Shown here piece after piece: positions 1-9,456 of a stretch of 64,000 nucleotides of DNA. Numbering within the stretch: the stretch's first letter is position 1; each line of letters begins with the position of its first letter. The stretch is from Bacteroidia bacterium (lineage in GTDB: Bacteria > Bacteroidota > Bacteroidia > NS11-12g > UBA9320): NCBI GenBank assembly GCA_020849295.1, contig JADLGN010000030.1, positions 1-64,000 of the forward strand, read 5' to 3'. The position numbers and the translations under genes are program-made. Under the pieces are notes generated by a model that did no database searches, was not told the origin of the DNA, and worked only from the letters and a program-made list of their open reading frames with translations.

Positions 1-3000
1 AAATTCAAACTTTATCTAAATCCGGTATAAATGTAACTTTGAGTAAAGGCGGTGGTACTTTTAATGTAAATGACGCCGATAGTAACAGTACAAACGAATT
101 GCAAACTATTTCTAAATCGGGCAATACTGTTACTTTGAGCAATGGCGGCGGCTCTTTTAATTTGAATGATGATAATGCTACAAACGAAATACAAAACCTT
201 AGTATTTCAGGCGGTAAAGGTAAAATTTATCTTACTAATGGAGGTAATGTTGTTCTTGATGATTCGAGTTCTACTAATGAACTTCAAACACTTAAAATAG
301 GACATGACACCATATATCTGAGCAACGGGGGGTATGTTGTATTGCCATCTACAGCCGGCAATTTTTGGAGCTTAAGCGGAAATACCGGAACAAATGCCTC
401 TAATTTTGTTGGTACTAAAGATGCTCAAGCACTTCGGTTTAGAATTAATAACCAAGTATCGGGTATAATAGATAGTGCCACAGGGGTGACAAGTCTGGGT
501 TATAAGTCACTTAACGCTAACTCAGGAGCCACATATAATACCGCCCTTGGCTTTAAATCATTAAACTCAAATACAACAGGTTCAGAAAACATTGCCGTGG
601 GTAGTTTCTCAATGCAAGATAATTCTACAGGTAATTATAATAATGCTTTTGGAAACTATAGCTTGCAAAATAATACTACAGGCAGTTACAATAGTGCTGT
701 GGGGTATCAAAGTTTATCAAGTAACACTACTGGATATATCAATAATGCTTTTGGAAACTATAGCTTGTATTCTAATACTACTGGTTATTATAATAGTGCT
801 GTGGGTTATAGTAGTTTATCAAGTAACACTACCGGATATAGCAATAATGCTTTTGGAAACTATAGCTTGGAATCTAATACTACTGGTTATTACAATAGTG
901 CTGTGGGATATGAAAGTTTATTCAGTAACACTACAGGAAATAGCAATAATGCTTTTGGAAACTATAGCTTGCATTCTAACACTACAGGCAGTGGTAATAG
1001 TGCTGTGGGGTATCAAAGTTTATCAAGTAACACTACTGGATATATCAATAATGCTTTTGGAAACTATAGCTTGTATTCTAATACTACTGGTTATTATAAT
1101 AGTGCTGTGGGGAATCAAAGTTTATCAAGTAACACTACTGGATATAGCAATAATGCTTTTGGAAACTTTAGCTTGCAATATAATTCTACAGGCAGTAACA
1201 ATAGTGCTGTGGGATATCAAAGTTTATTAAATAATACTTTTGGAAATAGCAATAATGCTTTTGGAAATAATAGCTTACAATATAATACTTCAGGCAGTAA
1301 CAATAATGCTTTAGGCTATGCAAGTTTATATAGCAACACTACAGGCAGTAACAATAGTGCTGTGGGATATCAAAGCTTGTATTCTAATACTACAGGGTAC
1401 ACTAATAATGCTTTTGGAAATATTAGCTTAAAATATAATACTACAGGCAGTCACAATAATGCATTAGGCTATGCAAGTTTATATAGCAACACTACAGGCA
1501 GTGGTAATAGTGCTGTGGGGTATGAAAGTTTATTCAGTAACACTACAGGAGAAGCAAATAATGCTTTTGGAAACTATAGCTTGCAATATAATACTACAGG
1601 GAACAATAATAATGCTTTTGGTGTGTCAAGTTTATCTAGTAACACTACAGGAAATAGCAATAATGCTTTTGGAAACTATAGCTTGCATTCTAACACTACA
1701 GGCAGTGGTAATAGTGCTGTGGGGAATCAAAGTTTATCAAGTAACACTACTGGATATAGCAATAATGCTTTTGGAAATAATAGCTTAAAATATAATACTA
1801 CAGGCAGTCACAATAATGCTTTAGGCTATGCAAGTTTATATAGCAACACTACAGGCAGTGGTAATAGTGCTGTGGGGTATCAAAGTTTATTCAGTAACAC
1901 TACAGGAGAAGCAAATAATGCTTTTGGAAACTATAGCTTGCAATATAATACTACAGGGAACAATAATAATGCTTTTGGTCTGTCAAGTTTATCTAGTAAC
2001 ACTACCGGTAGTTATAATAATGCTGTGGGGAATCAAAGTTTATCAAGTAACACTACTGGATATAGCAATAATGCTTTTGGAAATAATAGCTTAAAATATA
2101 ATACTACAGGCAGTAACAATAGTGCTGTGGGTTATAGTAGTTTATCAAGTAACACTACCGGAATTAGCAATAATGCTTTTGGAAATAATAGCTTACAATA
2201 TAATACTACAGGCAGTCACAATAATGCTTTAGGCTATGCAAGTTTATCTAGTAACACTACCGGTAGTTATAATAATGCTGTGGGGAATCAAAGTTTATTC
2301 AGTAACACTACAGGAGAAGCAAATAATGCTTTTGGAAACTATAGCTTGCTATTTAATACTACAGGCAGTAACAATAGTGCTGTGGGTTATAGTAGTTTAT
2401 CAAGTAACACTACCGGTAATAGTAATACTGCCATCGGTGCCGGGGCTTTGTATAACAACCAGAATGGAGATCAAAATGTTGCCATGGGAAATTCAGCACT
2501 TTATTCAAACACCGACTGCAGCAATCTGGTAGCCATTGGTGATAGTGCTCTTTATTATAATGGAACGTCGGTGTTTTCATCTCATCATGCAACAAATAAT
2601 GTGGCAATTGGATCAAAAGCACTTCTTTCTAATTCAAATGGGTACAACAACACAGCGGTCGGATCAAATTCTTTGACAAATAATACAGCTGGTTACTCAA
2701 ATACTGCTATTGGTTCCGCAAGTTTGTACAACAACATTGGTGGGTTCTTCAATTCAGCTTTTGGTGCCGGGGCACTTAGCAACAATACTCAGGGTGGTTC
2801 GAATACTGCCGTTGGACATTCCTCCTTATTGAGTAATACAATCGGAGGCGTAAATACTGCAGTTGGTGCGAATGCATTGTATTATAATACAGTTGGAGAC
2901 TTTAATACAGCCATTGGCGTTTCTGCCCTTTTAAGAAATGATACAGGCTCTTATAATGTTGCCATTGGAGCAACAGCCATGCAATTTAACGACTCCGGCT

Positions 3001-4307
3001 CATACAATGTAGCCGTTGGTCCGAATGCCATGGGAAGCAACACTATAGGCAATAACAATGTGGCCATTGGCAATGCAGCTATGTACCAAAACTACGATAT
3101 AGGAAGTAAAAATGTAGCAATTGGGGATAGTGCTATGTACAGCAGTATTACATCAGAGAATGTAGCCATAGGTAGCCGAGCCATGTTTTACAGTCCTTTT
3201 GCCGAACGCTCTGTAGCCATTGGTACCCACGCTTTGAGTTTAGAATCATCTGACGAAGACAATACGGCTATTGGGTATCGCAGTATGGTTTATGCTTCAA
3301 CCTCACGAAGTACTGCGGTTGGTTCCTATTCCTTAGAAGACAATTGGAATGGTTACGACAACAATGCCTTCGGTTATCAGGCATTAAAAAAGAATAATGG
3401 TGGATGGAGTAACCTGGCTATTGGCAACAGTTCGCTGGTAAATAATACTTTTGGGGACTATAATATTGCAATTGGTGAAGAAGCATTGGGTGGAAACGTA
3501 GGGAATAGCGGTAGCTTAGCAATAGGTTATCAAGCTATGCAATATGCAGATAATCGTACAAGCAATACGCAAAATACACGAAATACTGCGGTAGGTCATT
3601 ATTCATTGAGGGGAAGCTCCACGCCCGGCAACAATAAAGGGATGTATAATTCTGCATTTGGCGAAAGTACTTTAAGAAATAATGACTCCGGTTCTCAAAA
3701 TACTGCTGTAGGGTATGCCGCTATGTATTACACCACCAAAGGTTCATACAAGACTGCCATCGGGGCTGAAACATGGTATGGAAATGATTATGATAACACA
3801 ACCGCATTGGGTTACCAGGCATACATAGGTGGCAACAATCAAGTAGCTTTGGGTAATTACAGTGTAACAAGCCTCAACGCCCAGGTGAGTTCCATCACTA
3901 CCTATAGCGACAGCCGCATTAAGGAAAACATATTGGAAGACGTTCCCGGTTTGACTTTTATTTCAAAGCTGAGGCCTGTGAGCTATAATCTGAACGTCCA
4001 CAAGCAAAATGTTATTTTGGGAATAAGAGATTCATCTCATTGGGAAAGCAAATACGATATCGAAAAAATGAGGTTTAACGGACTGATAGCTCAGGAAGTG
4101 GATAGCGTAATGCAAATTACCGGAGCAAAATTTACCGGCATTGATAAACCAAATGCAAATAATAAATTGTATCAGATGAGATACGGGGATTTGATTATTC
4201 CATTAGTAAAAAGTGTTCAGGAGCTTGAAAAAGAAAATATTGAGCTAAAAAACAGGCTTGAGTTATTAGAAAAAAAACTTAATGTCATTTTGATTGACAA
4301 ACAATGA
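1..4307 (+). CDS. Giant repeat-built surface fibre protein with C-terminal S74 chaperone domain (5' end outside window)
   Basis: The frame is open from the first bases, so the true start lies upstream; the TTG at 39 is only an internal codon. Visible parts in order: three to four N-terminal beta repeats of the 'TNELQT...LSNGGG' kind (to about nt 350), a linker, 37 strict 17-residue repeats (537-2423), more diverged repeats of the same GxxNxAxG style to about 3860, then a Peptidase_S74 / intramolecular chaperone domain with the 'SDSRIKENI' motif (Ser codon at 3906) and 'GLIAQEV', ending in a charged coiled coil. S74 domains are known from phage tail spikes and bacterial fibres, where they trimerise the fibre and cut themselves off. 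The repeats resemble YadA-head-type beta-roll units. No T9SS sorting domain is visible, so the export route is unknown. Base composition is richer in G+C than the genes that follow. It ends in ATGA, overlapping a possible start of the next gene. A phage-derived origin is possible. Confidence 0.85.
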   Translation, partial: IQTLSKSGINVTLSKGGGTFNVNDADSNSTNELQTISKSGNTVTLSNGGGSFNLNDDNATNEIQNLSISGGKGKIYLTNGGNVVLDDSSSTNELQTLKIGHDTIYLSNGGYVVLPSTAGNFWSLSGNTGTNASNFVGTKDAQALRFRINNQVSGIIDSATGVTSLGYKSLNANSGATYNTALGFKSLNSNTTGSENIAVGSFSMQDNSTGNYNNAFGNYSLQNNTTGSYNSAVGYQSLSSNTTGYINNAFGNYSLYSNTTGYYNSAVGYSSLSSNTTGYSNNAFGNYSLESNTTGYYNSAVGYESLFSNTTGNSNNAFGNYSLHSNTTGSGNSAVGYQSLSSNTTGYINNAFGNYSLYSNTTGYYNSAVGNQSLSSNTTGYSNNAFGNFSLQYNSTGSNNSAVGYQSLLNNTFGNSNNAFGNNSLQYNTSGSNNNALGYASLYSNTTGSNNSAVGYQSLYSNTTGYTNNAFGNISLKYNTTGSHNNALGYASLYSNTTGSGNSAVGYESLFSNTTGEANNAFGNYSLQYNTTGNNNNAFGVSSLSSNTTGNSNNAFGNYSLHSNTTGSGNSAVGNQSLSSNTTGYSNNAFGNNSLKYNTTGSHNNALGYASLYSNTTGSGNSAVGYQSLFSNTTGEANNAFGNYSLQYNTTGNNNNAFGLSSLSSNTTGSYNNAVGNQSLSSNTTGYSNNAFGNNSLKYNTTGSNNSAVGYSSLSSNTTGISNNAFGNNSLQYNTTGSHNNALGYASLSSNTTGSYNNAVGNQSLFSNTTGEANNAFGNYSLLFNTTGSNNSAVGYSSLSSNTTGNSNTAIGAGALYNNQNGDQNVAMGNSALYSNTDCSNLVAIGDSALYYNGTSVFSSHHATNNVAIGSKALLSNSNGYNNTAVGSNSLTNNTAGYSNTAIGSASLYNNIGGFFNSAFGAGALSNNTQGGSNTAVGHSSLLSNTIGGVNTAVGANALYYNTVGDFNTAIGVSALLRNDTGSYNVAIGATAMQFNDSGSYNVAVGPNAMGSNTIGNNNVAIGNAAMYQNYDIGSKNVAIGDSAMYSSITSENVAIGSRAMFYSPFAERSVAIGTHALSLESSDEDNTAIGYRSMVYASTSRSTAVGSYSLEDNWNGYDNNAFGYQALKKNNGGWSNLAIGNSSLVNNTFGDYNIAIGEEALGGNVGNSGSLAIGYQAMQYADNRTSNTQNTRNTAVGHYSLRGSSTPGNNKGMYNSAFGESTLRNNDSGSQNTAVGYAAMYYTTKGSYKTAIGAETWYGNDYDNTTALGYQAYIGGNNQVALGNYSVTSLNAQVSSITTYSDSRIKENILEDVPGLTFISKLRPVSYNLNVHKQNVILGIRDSSHWESKYDIEKMRFNGLIAQEVDSVMQITGAKFTGIDKPNANNKLYQMRYGDLIIPLVKSVQELEKENIELKNRLELLEKKLNVILIDKQ
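537..2423 (+). repeat. In-frame tandem repeat array, 37 units of 51 bp
   Basis: Thirty-seven consecutive 51-bp units, each coding for 17 residues of the form N[NST]A[FVL]GxxSLxxNTTGxx, run with no length change between units. Units mostly alternate between NNAFG and NSAVG versions. Longer blocks are also copied: the stretch starting at 1451 recurs at 1808 (357 bp, 7 units), and the one at 1721 recurs at 2027 (306 bp, 6 units). This points to recent expansion by unequal exchange. The array then passes into older, diverged units. Confidence 0.95.
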
Positions 4308-4372
4308 AAATTGCAAATTATTTTCATAAGCTGTTTGCAATACTTTTGGTTTTATTGTACAATTGCGTATTG

Positions 4373-5095
4373 ATGTCAATAAAATTAAAGGCTTGTATAG
4401 TTGACGATGAAAGTTTGGCAATTTCTTCACTCAAAATTGACCTGAGTAAAAACTGTCATCAGGTTGATGTTATTGCAACATTTCAAAATCCGAAAGATTT
4501 TACTGAATTTATAAAGCAAAACCAAATTGATATTTTATTTTTAGATATTGAAATGCCCGAACAAAGCGGTATTTTAATGCTTGAGCAATTAGGTAACTTT
4601 CAGTTTGATGTTGTTTTTATAACAGCTTATACCGAGTATGCATTAAAAGCCATTAAGATACATGCCTACGATTATTTATTAAAACCTATAGATACCGAAG
4701 AGTTAAAAAAAACGGTAAATGAACTTTGTCTTAAAAGAACATCATTAATAAAAAACAATATTCACAGAATTGCACTTGCCGATATTAATGGATTAGAAAT
4801 AATTGATATTGATAAAATTATTTATTGCTTGGCAGATAAAAACTATACAACATTTTTTTTAACTGATAACAGAAAAATAGTAGTCAGCAGAAATATAGGT
4901 GAGTATGCTAAGTTGCTCAATCATTCAAAATTTTTCAGAATTCATCAATCATCTATAGTTAATCTTTTTCATGTAACTAAAATTACAAAAGGTACAAACG
5001 GAAGTGTAATAATGAGTAACGGAACCGAATTAAAAATTTCGAGAGCTAACAAAAATGATTTTTTTGAAAGTATTCAAAAAATAACTCTAATGTAG
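4373..5095 (+). CDS. LytTR-family response regulator
   Basis: DNA-binding two-component response regulator. The N-terminal receiver domain has the acidic pair 'CIVDDE', the phospho-acceptor Asp in 'LFLDIEMPEQSG' (Asp58 from this start), 'ITAY' and the Lys of 'LLKPI'. A LytTR DNA-binding domain fills the C-terminal 100 residues ('FFRIHQSSIVNL'). A start at 4304 would overlap the fibre gene's stop as ATGA and add 23 hydrophobic residues. I prefer ATG 4373, because the receiver then begins at once and the Asp falls at the usual position. If 4304 is used, the extension would be an odd membrane segment on a cytoplasmic regulator. The partner is very likely the histidine kinase that follows; the LytTR plus His_kinase (PF06580) pairing is standard in Bacteroidota. 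Target promoters are unknown; the adjacent fibre gene is a candidate. Confidence 0.9.
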   Translation: MSIKLKACIVDDESLAISSLKIDLSKNCHQVDVIATFQNPKDFTEFIKQNQIDILFLDIEMPEQSGILMLEQLGNFQFDVVFITAYTEYALKAIKIHAYDYLLKPIDTEELKKTVNELCLKRTSLIKNNIHRIALADINGLEIIDIDKIIYCLADKNYTTFFLTDNRKIVVSRNIGEYAKLLNHSKFFRIHQSSIVNLFHVTKITKGTNGSVIMSNGTELKISRANKNDFFESIQKITLM

Positions 5096-5152
5096 TAATT
5101 AGCTATTATATTACTTAAAATTTTTATGTAGTGTTTTAAAATCTTTATTTAG

Positions 5153-8100
5153 TTGAAAAATTACAAAACATTAATATTAACTTCTTTTTTTTTAGCTCTT
5201 ACAAGTCTTATTTATTGCCAAACAAACAATATTAATGTAATAAATTACAAAGTAAAAAACGGACTTTCAAATAACAATATAAATTTTATATTTCAAGATA
5301 ATAAAGGCTATATATGGATAGGAACATATAATGGGTTAAGCAGATACGATGGATATGAATTTAAAAATATTTTTATTCAAAGTAAATCATCAGCAAACAG
5401 TATAAATCACTTTAAGAATTATTTAAAATACAATGACACTACTTATTTTGTTACAACTCATACAGAAGGAATATTTATATTAAACACCAACAAATGTTCA
5501 TTGATAAAAATAGAAAACTCACCATCTGTTTCTACTAGTATTTGTAAAGGGAAATCAGGGTTGTATTGGATAGGAACACTGGCAGCAGGTTTTTTCAGCT
5601 ATGATATTAAAAGCAGTAAGTTTAAACAAATATTACTACATCCATTAAAAAAAGATTTCATATCAAACTGGGATAACAATACAGTAAATTCAATAATACA
5701 AGACCCTGCAAACGATTCTATAATATGGCTTGGGTGCCGCTCAGGTTTAAAATCTTATAATTTTTATACAAAAAAAATTACTGATTATAATCTTTATCAT
5801 CCCGACTTATCACATCAGTTGGCTTTAAATCATGTTATATCCTTAAATTTAGATAAAAACACTGTTTGGGTTGGACGATTTTTCGGCGGTTTAGGCAAAT
5901 TTGATTTAACTTCAAAAACTTTCAAAAACTACTTTTACAATCAGCAAAATTTTAATCAAACAATTTCAAATGACAATTCGATATTAAAAATACTAAACAA
6001 CAACAATAATTTATGGCTAGCTACATCTGCCGGAGTTTATACTTTTGATAAAAATACTGAAACATTTACCAAATATATGCTTCTTAAAGACAATATATTA
6101 TTAAACTTTGGAGTAACTTGTATATTGAAAGACAAATACGGCAATAAGTGGTTTGGATTAAATGAACAGCAGGGTTTATTAATGTCTTCTCCAAAATTAA
6201 ATGCTTCAGAAAAAATAATTTTTCCTAAGCAAAAATTCGCAAAAGACTATTATGGCTCGGTAATTACAGACATAATATACAGTAACAAACATAAGAGCTA
6301 TTTTGCAACTGTATCAAATCATGACGGTCTGTTTGAATATTCTGAAAATTTTGAGTTGAAAAGACAAATTACTTTGCCGTCAACTCTAAAAAATTACGAA
6401 CCACATGCTACCGAATTAGAAGAAGATGATAATGGTAAAATATGGATACTTAATATTACTAATACTTTAGTGTGCTTTGACCCACAAAGCGGGAAATACA
6501 GTAATTACATATCTGATAAATTTAAAAGTTGTGAAACCATAATTTCTGACAATAGCGGCAATTTGTTTTTTTTAACAGATAAGGGATTATTTAAACTTTC
6601 AAAAAACAACTGGCAGCTAATTGCCGATATTTCTGATAAATGCTTAATTTCAAATATCAGAAACCAAAAGTTTTATTTTATTGACAATCGTACAGTAAAA
6701 GAATTTGATTTAAACAAAAAAATAGTATCTAACATTTTTAATTTGCCAAAATTCAGTACAGAAAACTACAATTTTGTGCAGAGCATATATTTAGACTATA
6801 AAAATCGCCTTTGGATACCACTTGAAATTGGCGGAATATATCAATATGACATAAGTAATAAAAAATTAAAAGCATTAACTGGAAAACAAGGATTGAACTC
6901 AAATGCAGTTCGCCGAATTATTGAAGATAAGGAAAAAAGAATTTTCATACTATGTAATGACGGATTTTTTTATTACGATGAAAACAGCAAGCAATGTTTA
7001 GATTTTAATAATTTAATGAGTTCTACAGTAAACAATTGGTATGAGAGGTTTATAGCAATAACAGAGAGTAATAAGTTGCTACTATCAAAATCTGATTCTT
7101 TCTTTTTAATTGACCAATCAAAAGTATTAAATTTCACTAACTCTCAACCAATAGTTACATCTGTAAAAGGTATAAATTTTGATTTTTTTGATTTTAGAAA
7201 ATCTTTATCAATACCTGATTATGCCAACAACTTAAAAATCAGTTTTACAAATTTTGATTTTGCCGGCAGTCACGAAATTGTTTATGAATATACGCTAAGT
7301 GACAGCAAACACAAATGGTTTGAATTAGATAAAGGTATAAATTACGTAACTCTTACGGGATTAACCGAAGGCTCATATAATTTTAAAGTTAGAATTAAAG
7401 GAAGTACAAAAGTGTGTTCAGTAAAATTCAGAATAAATGTGATTTGGTACAAGAGCAAACTATTTTATATACTGCTTACGTCGCTTCTGGTTATAATAAT
7501 AATATCGGCTATTTATTATTGGCAAAGAAAAAAATTAAGTGAAGAAGCATTGTTAAAAAAGGTAGCTGAATTTAAGCTTCAAGCTGTACAAACTCAACTA
7601 AATCCACATTTTTTATTCAACAGCCTAAACTCAATAAGTGCATTAATAAAATTAGGTGAATATCAAAAATCTGAAGATACGTTAAATGCATTTGCAAAAT
7701 TGATGAGGTTAATTTTAAATATGTCGGGAGAACAGATAATATCATTAAAACATGAAATAGATTTAGATATTTTATATCTTGATATTGAAAGATTAAGAAA
7801 AGATTATACTTTTAAATATGAAATTATACATAACAATATTGACCTATATAATGTAAAAGTTCCACCTATGCTTTTGCAGCCGTTTTTAGAAAACTGCATA
7901 AAACATGGTTTTACTTATGTAAAAAACAAAGATGAATATTTGATTTTAATAAACATAAAAAAGATAAACGATAAAATTACTATAGAAATTACAGATAATG
8001 GAGATGGAGAAAACGCAAACAAAAAACGAATTTATGAGCCAAAAGGAATTAGAATACAAAAAGAAAGATTAAAACAGTATAAGTTCACAAATAATATAAA

Positions 8101-8164
8101 TTTTAATATAACAACAGGATATATAAAACCCAATGGTTACAGGGTATTTATCGAAATTTCATAA
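5153..8164 (+). CDS. Membrane sensor histidine kinase with periplasmic beta-propeller (Reg_prop/Y_Y_Y type)
   Basis: A 1003-residue sensor kinase. It begins with a signal peptide or anchor (about residues 1-22, ending 'LIYCQ'), then a long region of two-component-regulator propeller repeats ('GYIWIGTYNGLSRYDG', 'GLYWIGTLAAGFF', 'NSIIWLGCRSGLKSYN'). A Y_Y_Y-like domain lies near residues 697-763, one membrane helix near 768-790, then a His_kinase core with the phospho-acceptor His819 in 'LNPHFLFNSLNS', an N-box 'LLQPFLENCIKHGF' and G-box residues 'DNGDGE' and 'GIRIQKERL'. The start is a TTG directly after an in-frame TAG at 5150-5152; the signal peptide begins exactly there and no ATG would preserve it. 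No receiver or AraC domain is fused, so it is not a hybrid kinase. It should phosphorylate the LytTR regulator upstream. The ligand is unknown. Confidence 0.88.
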   Translation: MKNYKTLILTSFFLALTSLIYCQTNNINVINYKVKNGLSNNNINFIFQDNKGYIWIGTYNGLSRYDGYEFKNIFIQSKSSANSINHFKNYLKYNDTTYFVTTHTEGIFILNTNKCSLIKIENSPSVSTSICKGKSGLYWIGTLAAGFFSYDIKSSKFKQILLHPLKKDFISNWDNNTVNSIIQDPANDSIIWLGCRSGLKSYNFYTKKITDYNLYHPDLSHQLALNHVISLNLDKNTVWVGRFFGGLGKFDLTSKTFKNYFYNQQNFNQTISNDNSILKILNNNNNLWLATSAGVYTFDKNTETFTKYMLLKDNILLNFGVTCILKDKYGNKWFGLNEQQGLLMSSPKLNASEKIIFPKQKFAKDYYGSVITDIIYSNKHKSYFATVSNHDGLFEYSENFELKRQITLPSTLKNYEPHATELEEDDNGKIWILNITNTLVCFDPQSGKYSNYISDKFKSCETIISDNSGNLFFLTDKGLFKLSKNNWQLIADISDKCLISNIRNQKFYFIDNRTVKEFDLNKKIVSNIFNLPKFSTENYNFVQSIYLDYKNRLWIPLEIGGIYQYDISNKKLKALTGKQGLNSNAVRRIIEDKEKRIFILCNDGFFYYDENSKQCLDFNNLMSSTVNNWYERFIAITESNKLLLSKSDSFFLIDQSKVLNFTNSQPIVTSVKGINFDFFDFRKSLSIPDYANNLKISFTNFDFAGSHEIVYEYTLSDSKHKWFELDKGINYVTLTGLTEGSYNFKVRIKGSTKVCSVKFRINVIWYKSKLFYILLTSLLVIIIISAIYYWQRKKLSEEALLKKVAEFKLQAVQTQLNPHFLFNSLNSISALIKLGEYQKSEDTLNAFAKLMRLILNMSGEQIISLKHEIDLDILYLDIERLRKDYTFKYEIIHNNIDLYNVKVPPMLLQPFLENCIKHGFTYVKNKDEYLILINIKKINDKITIEITDNGDGENANKKRIYEPKGIRIQKERLKQYKFTNNINFNITTGYIKPNGYRVFIEIS

Positions 8165-8172
8165 TTATTTTT

Positions 8173-9456
8173 TTAATACATATCTTTTAAGGTGCTCATT
8201 TCGCTCGATCGTGTAGAATCAAGCTTTATCAAAGTAAATAATAAAACTGTAAATCCAATTAACGAAGAGCCACCATAACTAAAAAATGGCAATGGAATTC
8301 CTATTACAGGTACCAAACCTATTGTCATCCCAATATTTATAGTAAAATGAAAAAATAAAATTGAGGCAACACAGTAGGCAAAAATCCTGTTAAATCGGTT
8401 TTTTTGTCTTTCGGCAAGGTAATACACTCGGGCAATAAGTGTAACAAATAATATAATGATAACCATACTGCCAACCCAACCCCATTCCTCGCCTATTGTA
8501 CAAAAAATAAAATCGGTATGTTGTTCAGGCACATAACGAAGTTTAGTTTGTGTTCCCTGCAAGTAGCCTTTTCCTATTAATCCTCCTGAACCAATTGCAA
8601 TTTTTGATTGATGAACATTATATCCTTCTTTTTTTAGGTCTTCAAGTAATCCGAATGTTACCAAAATTCTTTTTTTCTGATGTTCTTTAAGCACATTGTC
8701 CATTATCAAATTTATACTCGAACTAAATGCGGTTACAACTAATGTAATAACTATAATAGGAATGGTTAAATATTTTTTTCGAGAGCTAAACAAATAAAAC
8801 AATAATGCTATCGCAGCAAAAACACCCGAAACCCAAATGTTGCCAAAATAAAGAGTAAGAATAAAAACAACAATTGAACATAGTGCAATGACAAACCAAA
8901 CACCTGAAAGGCCCTCTCTATATAATACAAGAAAAAAAGATAAAAACACCAGTGCAGAACCTGTATCTTTTTGCAGCAGTATTAAAATCATAGGAAGAAG
9001 AAATATCATTGTTGCAATTCTAAAAGTCATTTTGTCTTTTAGTCTGGCATCAGGAGTTCCTAAAAATTTTGCTAAAGCCAAAGAAGCACCATATTTAGCA
9101 AACTCGGCAGGTTGCAGATTAAAACTACCTATAGCTATCCAATTTTTATTTCCAGCTATTTCTTTACCTATTACAAATACCGAAATTACTAATCCAATTA
9201 GCAAAAAATACACAACATAAGAAAAAATATTAAATAATTTATGGTCTAAAAACAGCCAGAATATTGCAATAAAAGCAGAAATGCAAATGAACAAAAATTG
9301 CTTTCCATAATTTTTTGATAAATCGAAAATACTGCCTGTTGATTCGTTCCATGAAGCTGAGTAAATATTAAACCAGCCAAATAAAACCATTACAATATAT
9401 ATAATTATAATAGTCCAGTCGAATGAAGCTGTATCAATTATATTTTTTTCTTTCAT
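8173..9456 (-). CDS. rodA: Rod-shape SEDS peptidoglycan glycosyltransferase RodA
   Basis: SEDS-family inner-membrane protein (FtsW/RodA/SpoVE) that polymerises lipid II into glycan strands during elongation, paired with PBP2. The sequence is almost wholly membrane helices (about ten). It carries family motifs: 'GNKNWIAIGSFNLQPAEFAK', 'HTDFIFCTIGEEWGWVGS' and 'PLPFFSYGGSSLIGF'. I chose the ATG at 9456 ('MKEKNII'), giving 427 residues and the usual short N-terminus. An ATG at 9483 adds nine residues and increases the overlap with mrdA from 23 to 50 bp. It is the last gene of the mreB-mreC-mreD-mrdA-rodA run and is probably translated by coupling to mrdA. It converges with the histidine kinase gene with only 8 bp between stops and no visible terminator. 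Confidence 0.95.
   Translation of the reverse strand: MKEKNIIDTASFDWTIIIIYIVMVLFGWFNIYSASWNESTGSIFDLSKNYGKQFLFICISAFIAIFWLFLDHKLFNIFSYVVYFLLIGLVISVFVIGKEIAGNKNWIAIGSFNLQPAEFAKYGASLALAKFLGTPDARLKDKMTFRIATMIFLLPMILILLQKDTGSALVFLSFFLVLYREGLSGVWFVIALCSIVVFILTLYFGNIWVSGVFAAIALLFYLFSSRKKYLTIPIIVITLVVTAFSSSINLIMDNVLKEHQKKRILVTFGLLEDLKKEGYNVHQSKIAIGSGGLIGKGYLQGTQTKLRYVPEQHTDFIFCTIGEEWGWVGSMVIIILFVTLIARVYYLAERQKNRFNRIFAYCVASILFFHFTINIGMTIGLVPVIGIPLPFFSYGGSSLIGFTVLLFTLIKLDSTRSSEMSTLKDMY

Noticed and set aside
537-2423. CRISPR-like regular repeats
   Set aside because: Units are contiguous with no unique spacers, keep a reading frame and code for conserved residues; no cas gene is nearby.
592-2532. Several open frames of 88-212 codons in another frame across the repeat array
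   Set aside because: They arise because a stop-free repeat is read out of frame; the products are low-complexity Leu/Ile/Val repeats and overlap the clear fibre frame.
4304-4372. Longer start for the first LytTR regulator, adding a hydrophobic N-terminus
   Set aside because: Receiver domains do not carry such a segment, and the phospho-acceptor Asp falls at the usual place only with the 4373 start. The ATGA overlap with the fibre gene keeps it as a weak alternative.
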